Source: CAYMKE01 sp964345135 (GTDB taxonomy: Bacteria; Bacteroidota; Bacteroidia; Bacteroidales; JBBRXJ01). From it: DNA of 18,457 nucleotides. Positions 1 through 8,181 of this stretch are shown here, piece after piece. The notes beneath the pieces were generated by a model that was not told the origin of the DNA, did no database searches, and worked only from the letters and a program-made list of their open reading frames with translations. Positions within the stretch are counted from its first letter, which is position 1. Each line of letters starts with the position of its first letter. The position numbers were made by a program, and so were the translations under genes. The DNA is taken from contig CAYFQI010000023.1 in assembly GCA_964345135.1 (NCBI GenBank), positions 1 through 18,457 on the forward strand, in the 5' to 3' direction.

Positions 1-4
1 TTAA

Positions 5-21
5 GGGGACTTCTAATAATT
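5..21. repeat. Dispersed repeat arm, copy 1 (GGGGAYTTCTA family)
   Basis: The sequence GGGGACTTCTAATAATT differs at one base from the last 17 bases of the window (18441-18457) and shares its core with both arms of the hairpin at 15952-16016. It lies at the very start of the window, so its outer side is nearly cut off. I found no inverted partner arm within the following 220 bases, so this is either a half-copy or one arm of an element whose other arm is lost. The family identity is unknown to me. Confidence 0.6.
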
Positions 22-35
22 ATTTCGCATCAAAA

Positions 36-197
36 TTTTCAGAGTTTTTCATAGATAATGAAAATTTTTGCAGCACTATCGGGATAATGCAAAAAAATTT
101 AAATAATTTTGGCTGCATTCGGCATAGCTCAAGCCAATGGCTTGGTTATGCACTCATTTGCACAAAATTTGAAGCAGTATATGAGAAACTCTGAAAA
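36..197. repeat. Long imperfect inverted repeat with nested hairpin
   Basis: The outer arms 36-52 and 181-197 are complementary at 16 of 17 positions (TTTTCAGAGTTTTTCAT against ATGAGAAACTCTGAAAA). Inside them, 61-72 and 157-171 are again partly complementary. A nested hairpin pairs 122-126 with 147-151 and 130-135 with 139-144 around a 3-nt loop. No open reading frame of note lies inside. The layout resembles a miniature, non-coding mobile element or a cruciform-forming intergenic repeat. It fills the spacer in front of the SGNH gene and may contain or interrupt that gene's promoter. No target-site duplication could be recognised. Confidence 0.5.
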
Positions 198-226
198 CCC
201 TACGGGAACAAATATAAAATATTTTA

Positions 227-1735
227 ATGAAGCCATTTAAAACATTTATCTTTTTTTTATTAATTCTATTATTAATTTTTGGGTTATCCTTTGTATTTCC
301 TGATAAAGGAATAAATATTTCTGAAAATATAAGATGGGACTTCATTGACATAAAGCAGATCATTTCACCCGAACCCAAACCTGAATACAAAGACATTTCA
401 GGTATTATTGACAATACTTCCATCAGCGCCGTGGTAAATGAGATGAAATTATCGTGGGAAGATTTTCTGGCTAACACTCCTATAAACAACAATGCATATT
501 ATTTACATGTTTCTGAACCAACAGATACGATGATCCGGGAATTTAAAACCGACAGCATTAAACACGTGCTGCATTCTCTTGATTTTCCTGATAATGATCA
601 TTCCATATTACATCCTTTTTTCCGTTCTTTAACAAAAACCAAGAGGAGTAACAATTTAATGAGGATACTTCATTTTGGTGATTCTCAAATTGAAGGGGAC
701 AGGGTGTCATCATATATCAGAAATGAATTACAAAAACGCTTTGGTGGATCGGGAGTCGGATTAATCCCTGTCAGGCAGAGATATTTAAAAAACATCTCTT
801 TAGATATGAGTTTATCTGATAATTGGAGAAACTATACCATCAAACAAAAATCAAAACTGCCCTCGGGATACAGAAAATTCGGTTTATTGTTTAATTTCTC
901 GAGATTCAATGATCCCTTAGAAAATCAGGATAAAATTTACAAAGCCAGGATATACATCCAACGGCCTTCCTATTCTTATATTCTGGCAAGAAAATACAAA
1001 AAATTCAGATTATTTTACAGCGGGAACACTGAACCATGTATCGCACAAATGAAAGTGCAGGACAAATCACTTGATGCTGAAATACTAGAACCGTCAAATC
1101 AGCTCCGGGTATTAACCTGGCATTTTCAAAACCCTCCGCGGCATTTTGAATTAACTTTTGACGGGCAAGACAGCCCCAATATCTATGGTATAGCTTTGGA
1201 TAACACATCAGGTATTGCACTGGATAACATCCCGATGAGGGGAAGTAGTGGATTAGAATTCACGAAAACCAATTATTCTTTTTTCAAATCAATGTATCAA
1301 CAATTAAATGTAAAACTCATACTCTTACAATTCGGTGTTAATGTAGTTCCCTATATCAAAAAAGATTACAAACAATATGAAAAACAATTGTACAGGCAAT
1401 TGATGTACCTGAAACGCATAAGCAATAACACGCCAATTATTTTACTAGGAGTATCTGACATGTCGCGTAAGCTCTTCGGGTATTATGTTTCATACCCGAA
1501 TATTGAGAAAATAAGAGATGCACAAAAAAATGCAGCACTCAAAGCAGGATGTGCTTTTTGGGATGTTTATAAAGCAATGGGAGGCGAGAACTCGATGCCC
1601 AGCTGGGTATTTGCTGATCCCCCTCTGGCAGAAAAAGACTTCACACATTTTAGTTACCAGGGTTCCAAAGTCATTGCCGAAATGTTTACCAATGCATTGT
1701 TAAAAGAATATGATATATATATGCACAACAGGTAA
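227..1735 (+). CDS. SGNH/GDSL-family esterase, membrane-anchored
   Basis: A 502-residue protein with an uncleaved-looking N-terminal hydrophobic segment (about residues 7-24), so probably anchored in the inner membrane with its catalytic part in the periplasm. SGNH hydrolase blocks are visible: HFGDSQ at 149-154 with Ser153 as nucleophile, a glycine-rich RGSSG at 338-342, FGVN at 369-372 (block III), and DFTH at 471-474 giving the Asp471/His474 pair. About 180 residues separate block I from block II. This resembles the peptidoglycan or polysaccharide O-acetylesterase group (Ape1/PatB-like), in which a carbohydrate-binding-like domain is inserted there. Relatives in Bacteroidota often sit beside an MBOAT O-acyltransferase, but none lies inside this window and the gene upstream is cut off. 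SGNH membership is well supported; de-O-acetylation of a cell-wall polymer is inferred. The ATG at 227 fits the membrane anchor. Confidence 0.8.
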   Translation: MKPFKTFIFFLLILLLIFGLSFVFPDKGINISENIRWDFIDIKQIISPEPKPEYKDISGIIDNTSISAVVNEMKLSWEDFLANTPINNNAYYLHVSEPTDTMIREFKTDSIKHVLHSLDFPDNDHSILHPFFRSLTKTKRSNNLMRILHFGDSQIEGDRVSSYIRNELQKRFGGSGVGLIPVRQRYLKNISLDMSLSDNWRNYTIKQKSKLPSGYRKFGLLFNFSRFNDPLENQDKIYKARIYIQRPSYSYILARKYKKFRLFYSGNTEPCIAQMKVQDKSLDAEILEPSNQLRVLTWHFQNPPRHFELTFDGQDSPNIYGIALDNTSGIALDNIPMRGSSGLEFTKTNYSFFKSMYQQLNVKLILLQFGVNVVPYIKKDYKQYEKQLYRQLMYLKRISNNTPIILLGVSDMSRKLFGYYVSYPNIEKIRDAQKNAALKAGCAFWDVYKAMGGENSMPSWVFADPPLAEKDFTHFSYQGSKVIAEMFTNALLKEYDIYMHNR

Positions 1736-1809
1736 GTGCCCCCCGAAACCACGTATAAGTATTTGGCTCATCACGTCCGCTAACTTTGTTATGCTTGTCT
1801 CAAAATTGC

Positions 1810-2379
1810 TCATTGCTTCATTAGCAAATCTTCAATAACCTTCGGGAAAAAATCATATTCCAGTTGCTGCACCTTTTTAGCTATGGTTTCTGGTGTATCT
1901 GTTTTATCTATGGAACATTTCTTTTGCAAAATATGTTCTCCCATATCATATTCCTCATTTATATAATGTATGGTAATCCCTGATTCTGTTTCATTATTTT
2001 CCCATACGCTTTCATGCACTCTCGTACCATACATACCCTTTCCCCCATATTTAGGCAAAAGAGCAGGATGGATATTCACGATGCGGCCTTCAAATGCATT
2101 GATAACCGGAACAGGAAACAACCATAAAAAACCAGCCAATACAATCATATCAATCTTATTCATTAAAAGTAAATCTAAAATATAATATTTCTCATAAAAC
2201 ATTTGCCTGTTAAAATAAACAACCGGAACACGATGTTTATTCATTCGATCAATAACCTGTATTTTTTTCTTGTTAACAAAAGCCATGTAAACATTTATAT
2301 GTTCATGGCCTGAAAAATAATTAACTATGTTTTCAGCATTTGTTCCGGTTCCTGATGCAAAAATTGCAATTCTCTTCAT
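1810..2379 (-). CDS. purN: Phosphoribosylglycinamide formyltransferase (GART)
   Basis: PurN transfers the formyl group of 10-formyltetrahydrofolate to glycinamide ribonucleotide, the third step of IMP synthesis, in the cytoplasm. The 189-residue length is normal for the family. The N-terminal phosphate-binding loop SGTGTN (9-14) is present, followed by VNIHPALLP with Asn102 and His104, and EEYDMG with Asp145; these match the catalytic Asn-His-Asp set of the family. The ATG at 2379 places the Rossmann-like start MKRIAIFASG correctly. It is divergent from acpP across a 356-nt spacer, an arrangement I recall as common in Bacteroidota. It converges with the SGNH gene, leaving 74 nt between stops in which no clear terminator hairpin was seen. 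Confidence 0.95.
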   Translation of the reverse strand: MKRIAIFASGTGTNAENIVNYFSGHEHINVYMAFVNKKKIQVIDRMNKHRVPVVYFNRQMFYEKYYILDLLLMNKIDMIVLAGFLWLFPVPVINAFEGRIVNIHPALLPKYGGKGMYGTRVHESVWENNETESGITIHYINEEYDMGEHILQKKCSIDKTDTPETIAKKVQQLEYDFFPKVIEDLLMKQ

Positions 2380-2735
2380 TTACAAATTTTTTTTCACTTG
2401 AATAAATTAAAAATAATGCTACGAAATTAAATATTATTTGCCATTTTTATTTAGATATCATAAAAAATCTCATAGTAAAAAATGATTATTTATATTTTTT
2501 ATAAATAGAAAAATGTTAAAAAAAAAAGAAAAATGTTCTAAGCACAAAAAAAACCACAAAAAACTATTAATCAAATAATTAAAGAAACCTTAAAAGCATA
2601 AAAAGAAAAAAAAGCATACAAAACCGGATAATAATTGAATAAAAAATAAAAATTTTATTTGTTATTTTGACAGAAATACATTTCTTTGCAAAATATTTTT
2701 TTAAAACAATTTTATAAAAACTAAAAATTAAAACT
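2380..2735. other. 356-nt A/T-tract spacer between purN and acpP
   Basis: This stretch holds no supportable gene. It is extremely A/T rich, with many A- and T-runs, and must hold the divergent promoters of purN and acpP. An 11-bp direct repeat AGAAAAATGTT occurs at 2507-2517 and 2527-2537. Regular A-tracts suggest intrinsically curved DNA, which is inference. A plausible acpP promoter lies at 2658-2688; no convincing purN promoter could be picked. Confidence 0.6.
2658..2688 (+). promoter_or_regulatory. Putative acpP promoter (Bacteroidota type)
   Basis: TTTG at 2658-2661 is separated by 19 nt from TTTCTTTG at 2681-2688, which matches the Bacteroidota -7 consensus TAnnTTTG except for one base. 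The implied transcript start is about 40 nt ahead of the acpP ATG. It would serve acpP-fabF-rnc as one operon. The match is by eye only. Confidence 0.45.
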
Positions 2736-2972
2736 ATGGCAGACATTGCATCAAGAGTAAAATCGATCATTGTTGATAAATTAGGAGTAGATAAAAATGA
2801 AGTAACTCCCGAAGCAAGTTTCACTAATGATCTGGGTGCAGACTCCCTGGATACAGTTGAATTAATCATGGAATTTGAAAAAGAATTTAACATTGGAATT
2901 CCTGATGACCAGGCAGAAAACATTGGCACTGTTGGTGAAGCAATTAAATATATTGAAGATAACACCAAATAA
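2736..2972 (+). CDS. acpP: Acyl carrier protein
   Basis: A 78-residue acidic carrier protein of type II fatty acid synthesis. Ser37 in the GADSLDTVELIMEFE motif (35-49) is the site to which 4'-phosphopantetheine is attached; growing acyl chains are carried on that arm in the cytoplasm. Length and the helix II motif are typical. It begins the acpP-fabF-rnc cluster, with fabF starting 32 nt after its stop, so co-transcription is likely. The start ATG at 2736 gives the usual MADIASRV N terminus. Identification is secure. Confidence 0.97.
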   Translation: MADIASRVKSIIVDKLGVDKNEVTPEASFTNDLGADSLDTVELIMEFEKEFNIGIPDDQAENIGTVGEAIKYIEDNTK

Positions 2973-3004
2973 TTATTTAACCAAACGCCAAACGAATTAA
3001 ATTC

Positions 3005-4255
3005 ATGGAATCACGAAGGGTAGTTGTCACTGGCCTCGGGGCCCTCACACCAATAGGGAACACTGTAAAAGAATACTGGGAAAGCCTGGTTAATGGAGTT
3101 AGTGGCTCTGAACTAATTACCCATTTTGATGCCAGTAATTTCAAGACTAAATTTGCCTGCGAAATAAAAAATTTCAAGCCTGAAAATCATTTTGATCGTA
3201 AAGAAATACGAAAACTGGATTTATTTTCTCAATATGCGCTTATAGCTGCAGAAGAAGCATTGAAAGACTCGGGGCTGGATATTGAGAATGAAAATCCTGA
3301 CAGGATCGGAGTCATTTGGGGTTCTGGAATTGGTGGCATCAATACTTTTCTACAAGAGGTAAAAAATTTTTACAGCGGTGACGGAACACCACGCTTTAGT
3401 CCATTCTTCATTCCGCGCATGATTTCTGATATTCCTGCAGGCCTTATCTCTATTAAATATGGATTCAAAGGGCCCAATTATGCTACTGTTTCAGCATGCG
3501 CTACATCCTCTCATTCGATCATAGACGGGCTTACTCACCTGAGAAACGGGAAAGCCGATGTATTTGTAATCGGCGGATCAGAAGCGGCCATTAATGAAGC
3601 AGGAATTGGTGGATTCAATTCGGCTAGAGCAATATCAACAAACAATGAAGAATACAAAACCGCATCCCGTCCTTTTGACAAAACCAGGGATGGTTTTGTA
3701 ATGGGAGAAGGTGCAGGCGCATTGATTCTTGAAACTCACGATCATGCTATCAAACGTGGTGCACCCATTTATGCTGAATTAGCAGGTGGCGGTATGAGTG
3801 CTGATGCTTATCATCTCACCGCTCCAGATCCCAAGGGCATAGGTGCAAAAAGAGTCATGGAATATGCACTGGAAGATGCAGGGCTTACTACTAATAACGT
3901 ACAATATATTAACCTGCATGGTACTGCAACACCACTTGGAGACATCGTTGAAACAGCTGCGTGTAAAACTGTTTTTCAAGATGTTATTTATGACATCAAT
4001 TTAAGTTCTACAAAATCAATGACAGGACATTTATTAGGTGCAGCAGGGGCAATAGAAGCAATTGCTGCCATTCTATCCATAAAAAATAATATGGTCCCGC
4101 CTACTATCAATGTTAAAGAATGCGATCCGGAAATAGATGACAAACTTCAATTAACTTACGATAAAGCTGTAGAACGTAAAATTGATATTGCAATGAGCAA
4201 TACTTTTGGATTTGGCGGTCATAATGCATCCGTGATTTTTAGAAGATTGGAATAA
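3005..4255 (+). CDS. fabF: Beta-ketoacyl-ACP synthase II
   Basis: A 416-residue condensing enzyme that joins malonyl-ACP to acyl-ACP in fatty acid elongation. The catalytic Cys-His-His triad is visible: Cys165 in TVSACATSSHS, His305 in NLHGTATPLGD and His342 in GHLLGAAGAIEA, with the conserved Lys337 just before. The C-terminal NTFGFGGHNASVIF (399-412) is the usual KAS II ending. Length is standard. It follows acpP, so carrier and condensing enzyme are made together. FabF rather than FabB is chosen on motif style and acpP linkage. Confidence 0.96.
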   Translation: MESRRVVVTGLGALTPIGNTVKEYWESLVNGVSGSELITHFDASNFKTKFACEIKNFKPENHFDRKEIRKLDLFSQYALIAAEEALKDSGLDIENENPDRIGVIWGSGIGGINTFLQEVKNFYSGDGTPRFSPFFIPRMISDIPAGLISIKYGFKGPNYATVSACATSSHSIIDGLTHLRNGKADVFVIGGSEAAINEAGIGGFNSARAISTNNEEYKTASRPFDKTRDGFVMGEGAGALILETHDHAIKRGAPIYAELAGGGMSADAYHLTAPDPKGIGAKRVMEYALEDAGLTTNNVQYINLHGTATPLGDIVETAACKTVFQDVIYDINLSSTKSMTGHLLGAAGAIEAIAAILSIKNNMVPPTINVKECDPEIDDKLQLTYDKAVERKIDIAMSNTFGFGGHNASVIFRRLE

Positions 4256-4280
4256 TATATTGATCCGTTTTTTCAATATA
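4256..4280 (+). other. Small hairpin between fabF and rnc
   Basis: TATATTGA (4256-4263) and TCAATATA (4273-4280) are perfect 8-bp complements around a 9-nt loop, directly after the fabF stop and 7 nt before the rnc ATG. It is A/U rich and lacks a following U-run, so it is not a convincing terminator. It might modulate rnc translation or mark an RNA processing site; chance cannot be excluded in such AT-rich DNA. Confidence 0.3.
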
Positions 4281-4287
4281 ATCTTTT

Positions 4288-5007
4288 ATGTCCCTTACAT
4301 TAGATCGTCAATTAAAAAAAACATTAAAAACAAGTATAAAAGGAGTTATTGGATATGCTCCCCGAAAACTTAAATATTACTATAAAGCATGCGTTCACAA
4401 ATCAACCTACCACGAATTAGACGGAAGGAGAATCTATAATGAACGACTTGAATTTCTTGGTGATTCTATTTTAGATGCCGTGATCGCTGAATATCTCTTT
4501 ACAAAACTCCCTGATAAAAATGAAGGAGTATTAAGTAAACTGAGATCAAAAATCGTATGCCGTGAAAATCTTAACAAAATAGCGATTAATAAAGGGCTTG
4601 ATCAATTAATGTTTTATAAAGTGAATAACAATTCACGCATTAACCTGTACGGGAATGCTTTAGAAGCACTCATTGGAGCCATATACCTGGACAAAGGATT
4701 TAAAAAAGCTCGTGAATTCGTGATCAAACACATTCTCCTGCCCCATCATAATATAGAAAATATGTTATCTGATGATACAGATTACAAAAGTCAACTCATT
4801 GAATGGGGACAAAAAAACAATACAGAAGTGGTTTTCGAAAGCATTGAAAAAGAAAAAAATCAATTCAATGAAATAACATTTAACTCGAAAGTTTATATAG
4901 AAGAACAATTAAAGGGAGAAGGAGAAGGGAAATCTAAAAAAGAAGCTGAACAAAATGCTGCCGGGCAGGTTATTTACAAAATGGAAAAAATGAATCCCAG
5001 TAAATAA
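4288..5007 (+). CDS. rnc: Ribonuclease III
   Basis: A 239-residue double-strand-specific endoribonuclease that processes rRNA precursors and structured mRNAs. The signature NERLEFLGDS is at 51-60, holding Glu55 and Asp59 of the catalytic set. The second metal-binding stretch GNALEALIGAIYLD (122-135) keeps Glu126, but at the position of E. coli Asp114 it has Asn123. A C-terminal double-stranded RNA-binding domain spans about 164-234, ending in GKSKKEAEQNAAGQVI. It starts 32 nt after fabF and is probably co-transcribed with acpP and fabF. Its length is slightly above the E. coli protein because of an N-terminal extension. Identification is secure; the effect of Asn123 is unknown. Confidence 0.95.
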   Translation: MSLTLDRQLKKTLKTSIKGVIGYAPRKLKYYYKACVHKSTYHELDGRRIYNERLEFLGDSILDAVIAEYLFTKLPDKNEGVLSKLRSKIVCRENLNKIAINKGLDQLMFYKVNNNSRINLYGNALEALIGAIYLDKGFKKAREFVIKHILLPHHNIENMLSDDTDYKSQLIEWGQKNNTEVVFESIEKEKNQFNEITFNSKVYIEEQLKGEGEGKSKKEAEQNAAGQVIYKMEKMNPSK

Positions 5008-5019
5008 ATCTTATTAATC

Positions 5020-5053
5020 TTGCGTGTCAAAAATTATTATATTAGATTTGACA
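5020..5053 (+). promoter_or_regulatory. Promoter with overlapping dyad before the FAD-oxidoreductase
   Basis: TTG at 5020-5022 is followed after 20 nt by TAGATTTG at 5043-5050, a full match to the Bacteroidota -7 box TAnnTTTG. The transcript start would be near 5057, about 35 nt before the TTG start codon. A perfect 7-bp inverted repeat, TGTCAAA (5025-5031) and TTTGACA (5047-5053), overlaps the spacer and the -7 box. It could be a repressor operator. In read-through RNA from rnc it could also fold as a weak hairpin. Confidence 0.5.
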
Positions 5054-5091
5054 TTTTAAGGTGTTTCATTTAATTTCTAAATCATAATCCA

Positions 5092-8000
5092 TTGAAAAGA
5101 AGAGATTTTATCAAATATTCATCAATGGGTACCATGCTGGTATCCACAAGTGGCCTATACTTTTTAACCAATAAGTCAACAAACCAATCGCTAACAGATC
5201 CGAGAGCAGAATGCATTCACCCTGAAAAAGAAATTCCTATTATCCAGGATGTTGATGCGTTAATTCTTGGTGGCGGAGCCGGTGCAATCGCTGCAGCTGT
5301 TGAAATAGCCAACACCGGAGCCAAACCTTTTGTAGTAACTCGTAAACCCTATCTCGGTGAAGATATATGCGGCACGTACAATTTATGGTCTGAAAACACT
5401 CCCAATACACCTTTAGCCAAACAACTTTTAAACACTAAAAAACCACCACACCCTTTTTACATTAAAAAGATACTTGACAAAACATTGATCGATCATCATA
5501 TTAATTTTCTTTATAATTCATATATCAGTAATATACTTGTTGATGAGTCCAATCATATTTCCGGTGCTGTTATCATAAACTGCACGGGAGAGCAGGCCAT
5601 TCGCTCAAAAGTCATCATTGATGCCACACCAAGAGCAACAGCAGCAAGAATGACAGGAGCCAAAACCGCTCCATTTTTTAAAGGAAAACATACATTCCAT
5701 TTTATTACTGCCGGCAATCAAGCTTTAAAAAAAGAAGGGGTTGAAGCAGAAAAACTCACTCCGGGTATATCTGTTATTGAAGACCCAAATCTTCCTGCAA
5801 AAGAATATCCGGCATGGAAATTCTCTGCTGATATTAATATGAAAGACAATTCGTTTTCATCCTTTGCCAAAGCAGAACAACTCATGCGTGATCTGACCTG
5901 GGATAAAGAACAGGTAGATTGCGCCGATGATTTAATATATGTATCACCCGATTTCATTGTTGGAGAAGAAAGTTGCAGAACTCAAAATCTTAACATCGAA
6001 GGGATACCAATCGAAAGTTGCCGTCCGAAAGATAAAAAAGGAATCTACATCCTGGGAGAATGCATTGATATTTCGAGAAAAGCAGCTCTTCAGTTAACAG
6101 ACCCGGTGAACATCATTGAATTTGGAACCCGAATCGGGAAAACAGTAGCTAAAGATATTACATCTGTCAAAACAGGTAATAAAATCTCTATATTGTCGTC
6201 CAGTGTCTTTATTAATATGATGCACACACCCCAAATGACCTATAGCTTCATACGTTCGTCAATGATGAAAGGAAAAATCCCAAAACAACAAATGGACATC
6301 CCCGTATTAGGACAATTTGATGTATTGGTGGTAGGTGGAGGTTCATCCGGATCAGCTGCTGCCATCAGTGCTGCAAGGAACGGGGCCAGAACACTTTGCA
6401 TTGAGCACCTGCACGGGCTCGGGGGACTTACCACGAAAGGATTAATTGAACAAAATCACAAAACCCATGAACCCGGATTTGCTGCTGAGGTCATCAATGA
6501 AATAAAAAAACTCCGGGGGGAACCTAAAAAAGATAAAGTACAACCCAAACAATGGTGCCAAAACTGGAAAATGGAATGGCTCAGAAAAGAATTCACAAAA
6601 GCGGGAGGAAAATTATGGTTTGGTGCGATTGGATGCGGGGCAATTGTTGAATTCAGGAAAGTAAAAGGAGCAGTTATTATCACTCCCTTTGGAAAAGGAA
6701 TAATATGGGCAAATACAATTATCGATGCAACCGGAAATGCGGACATTGCAATTGCAGCCGGAGCACAATATCAACATTCACCCGGTAAATCTATGCCTGA
6801 ACTAGCGGCGAGTGTCCCGGTAATCAAAAATGGACAACAACTGGTTTATTCGGAATGTACATTTGTTGAAAATACAGATATCTTTGACATACAGCGTACC
6901 CTGGTAACTGAAAAAATTCATCATGAAGAAGCATATGATATTGGTGAACTCATTTATTCGGAAGAAAGAAGGAAAATAAATGGAGAACAAAATATTTCGG
7001 CCCTTGACATATTTAATAACAGGACATACCCGGATACAATATCGATTCAAAAAGGGATTTTCAAAAATAGTGAATACACGTCAAATCATTTACTTCAATT
7101 AAAAGCTCCTCTTTATTCTGAAACAAAAATACAAGCCAATATTCCCCTGAGAAGTTTACTTCCTAAAGGACTCGACAGTATTGTAGTAACCGGACATGCA
7201 ATCGGGATAGAACGAAATGCGGCCTCGTTTCAATGCAACCTGCAAAGTATCCAAAACCAGGGATATACCATTGGACTTGCCGCAGCAATGGTTGCCCCCT
7301 CACGTCAAAGCATCAGGAAAATATCTTTGAAAAAACTACAAAAAAAACTCTCGATGATGGGCTATATTAATGAAAAAATGATCAATGATAATTTCCCCCC
7401 CGGTGAAGAACAATTAATACAAGCTGCAAAAAAAGTGGACAGCAATTATACAAATATTGAAAAATTACTATGGAATAAAAATCAAGGCATTCAGTTCATT
7501 AAAACAAGAATGCAGGAAACGAAAGACCATAAGGCAGAATTAGCTTATGCACATGCATTGGGAATATATGGATATGCAGACGGTTGGAAAATATTATACA
7601 ATAAGGTAGATTCAATCACTTCATGGGAAAAAGAAGAGGATACTGAAGAAAAAGATACAAAGAAAAAGAAAAAAAACCAAAACAACACCATGCCCAAGCC
7701 CAAAGGCATAGACTATCTTGACAGTTTAATTATCGCCCTGGGCAATACAAGGCATGAAAATGCATTGCCAGTAATCCTTGAAAAAGCTGCATTATTAACT
7801 GCAGAAAGTAAGCTATCTCATTTTCTCGCCATTTCATTGGCTCTTGAAAACTTCCAATCGCCGGAGGCTGCTCAAATGCTATATAACATCCTCGAAATGC
7901 CCGGAATGATGAAACATGATATTCCAACCATCGAAACTGCAATAGAATATGCTGCCGCCCCTGATGAAACAAACACGAATCATCCTTCGCTACGTGAATA

Positions 8001-8139
8001 TTATTTAGGCCGTGCCTTATTGCTTTGTGGAGATCATGAACGCAGGGGAAAAGCAATCATGAAAAAATATGCAAGAGACCTCCGTGGATTTTATGCAAAG
8101 AATGCATGTGAAGTACTTTCCGGAAACTATACAACATAA
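5092..8139 (+). CDS. Tat-exported double FAD-dependent oxidoreductase with helical repeats
   Basis: A 1015-residue protein. The twin-arginine motif RRDFIK (3-8) precedes a hydrophobic stretch (about 12-25), so export of a folded, cofactor-loaded protein is likely. The start is TTG at 5092: a stop codon lies in frame at 5071-5073 with no ATG between, and the next ATG (5125) would remove the RR motif. Two FAD_oxidored-type units follow. The first (about 53-355) begins LILGGGAGA; the second (about 408-735) begins VLVVGGGSSG with Glu438 ending the next strand. The first unit has Ala65 at the third Gly position and Thr83 where an acidic ribose-binding residue is expected. The C-terminal part (about 775-1010) looks like HEAT-type helical repeats, interrupted by a Lys/Glu-rich linker at 847-864. 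The substrate is unknown; relatives are often annotated as sugar-related or xanthan-lyase-type oxidoreductases. Confidence 0.85.
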   Translation: MKRRDFIKYSSMGTMLVSTSGLYFLTNKSTNQSLTDPRAECIHPEKEIPIIQDVDALILGGGAGAIAAAVEIANTGAKPFVVTRKPYLGEDICGTYNLWSENTPNTPLAKQLLNTKKPPHPFYIKKILDKTLIDHHINFLYNSYISNILVDESNHISGAVIINCTGEQAIRSKVIIDATPRATAARMTGAKTAPFFKGKHTFHFITAGNQALKKEGVEAEKLTPGISVIEDPNLPAKEYPAWKFSADINMKDNSFSSFAKAEQLMRDLTWDKEQVDCADDLIYVSPDFIVGEESCRTQNLNIEGIPIESCRPKDKKGIYILGECIDISRKAALQLTDPVNIIEFGTRIGKTVAKDITSVKTGNKISILSSSVFINMMHTPQMTYSFIRSSMMKGKIPKQQMDIPVLGQFDVLVVGGGSSGSAAAISAARNGARTLCIEHLHGLGGLTTKGLIEQNHKTHEPGFAAEVINEIKKLRGEPKKDKVQPKQWCQNWKMEWLRKEFTKAGGKLWFGAIGCGAIVEFRKVKGAVIITPFGKGIIWANTIIDATGNADIAIAAGAQYQHSPGKSMPELAASVPVIKNGQQLVYSECTFVENTDIFDIQRTLVTEKIHHEEAYDIGELIYSEERRKINGEQNISALDIFNNRTYPDTISIQKGIFKNSEYTSNHLLQLKAPLYSETKIQANIPLRSLLPKGLDSIVVTGHAIGIERNAASFQCNLQSIQNQGYTIGLAAAMVAPSRQSIRKISLKKLQKKLSMMGYINEKMINDNFPPGEEQLIQAAKKVDSNYTNIEKLLWNKNQGIQFIKTRMQETKDHKAELAYAHALGIYGYADGWKILYNKVDSITSWEKEEDTEEKDTKKKKKNQNNTMPKPKGIDYLDSLIIALGNTRHENALPVILEKAALLTAESKLSHFLAISLALENFQSPEAAQMLYNILEMPGMMKHDIPTIETAIEYAAAPDETNTNHPSLREYYLGRALLLCGDHERRGKAIMKKYARDLRGFYAKNACEVLSGNYTT

Positions 8140-8181
8140 CATTTCAATATTTCCCGGTTTAAATACCCTAAAAAAGCAACC

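Noticed and set aside
335..343. Further copy of the GGGGACTTCT repeat inside the SGNH gene
   Set aside because: Only about eight bases match (GGGACTTC), flanks do not, and it lies inside a coding region.
154..492. Minus-strand open frame of 112 codons over the SGNH gene start
   Set aside because: It runs antisense to a clearly recognised gene and through the inverted repeat, and its translation resembles no family known to me.
1187..1228. Short internal duplication GIALDN in the SGNH protein
   Set aside because: The repeat is only six residues and the region resembles the normal family stretch before block II, so chance similarity is more likely than duplication.
1736..1809. Terminator between the SGNH gene and purN
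   Set aside because: No stem of useful length followed by a T-run is visible on either strand.
2579..2968. Minus-strand open frame of 129 codons over acpP
   Set aside because: It is a shadow of the acpP coding sequence extended into low-complexity A/T spacer.
5025..5053. Rho-independent terminator after rnc
   Set aside because: The 7-bp stem has a 15-nt loop and no proper U-run; its overlap with a consensus promoter makes an operator-type dyad more likely.
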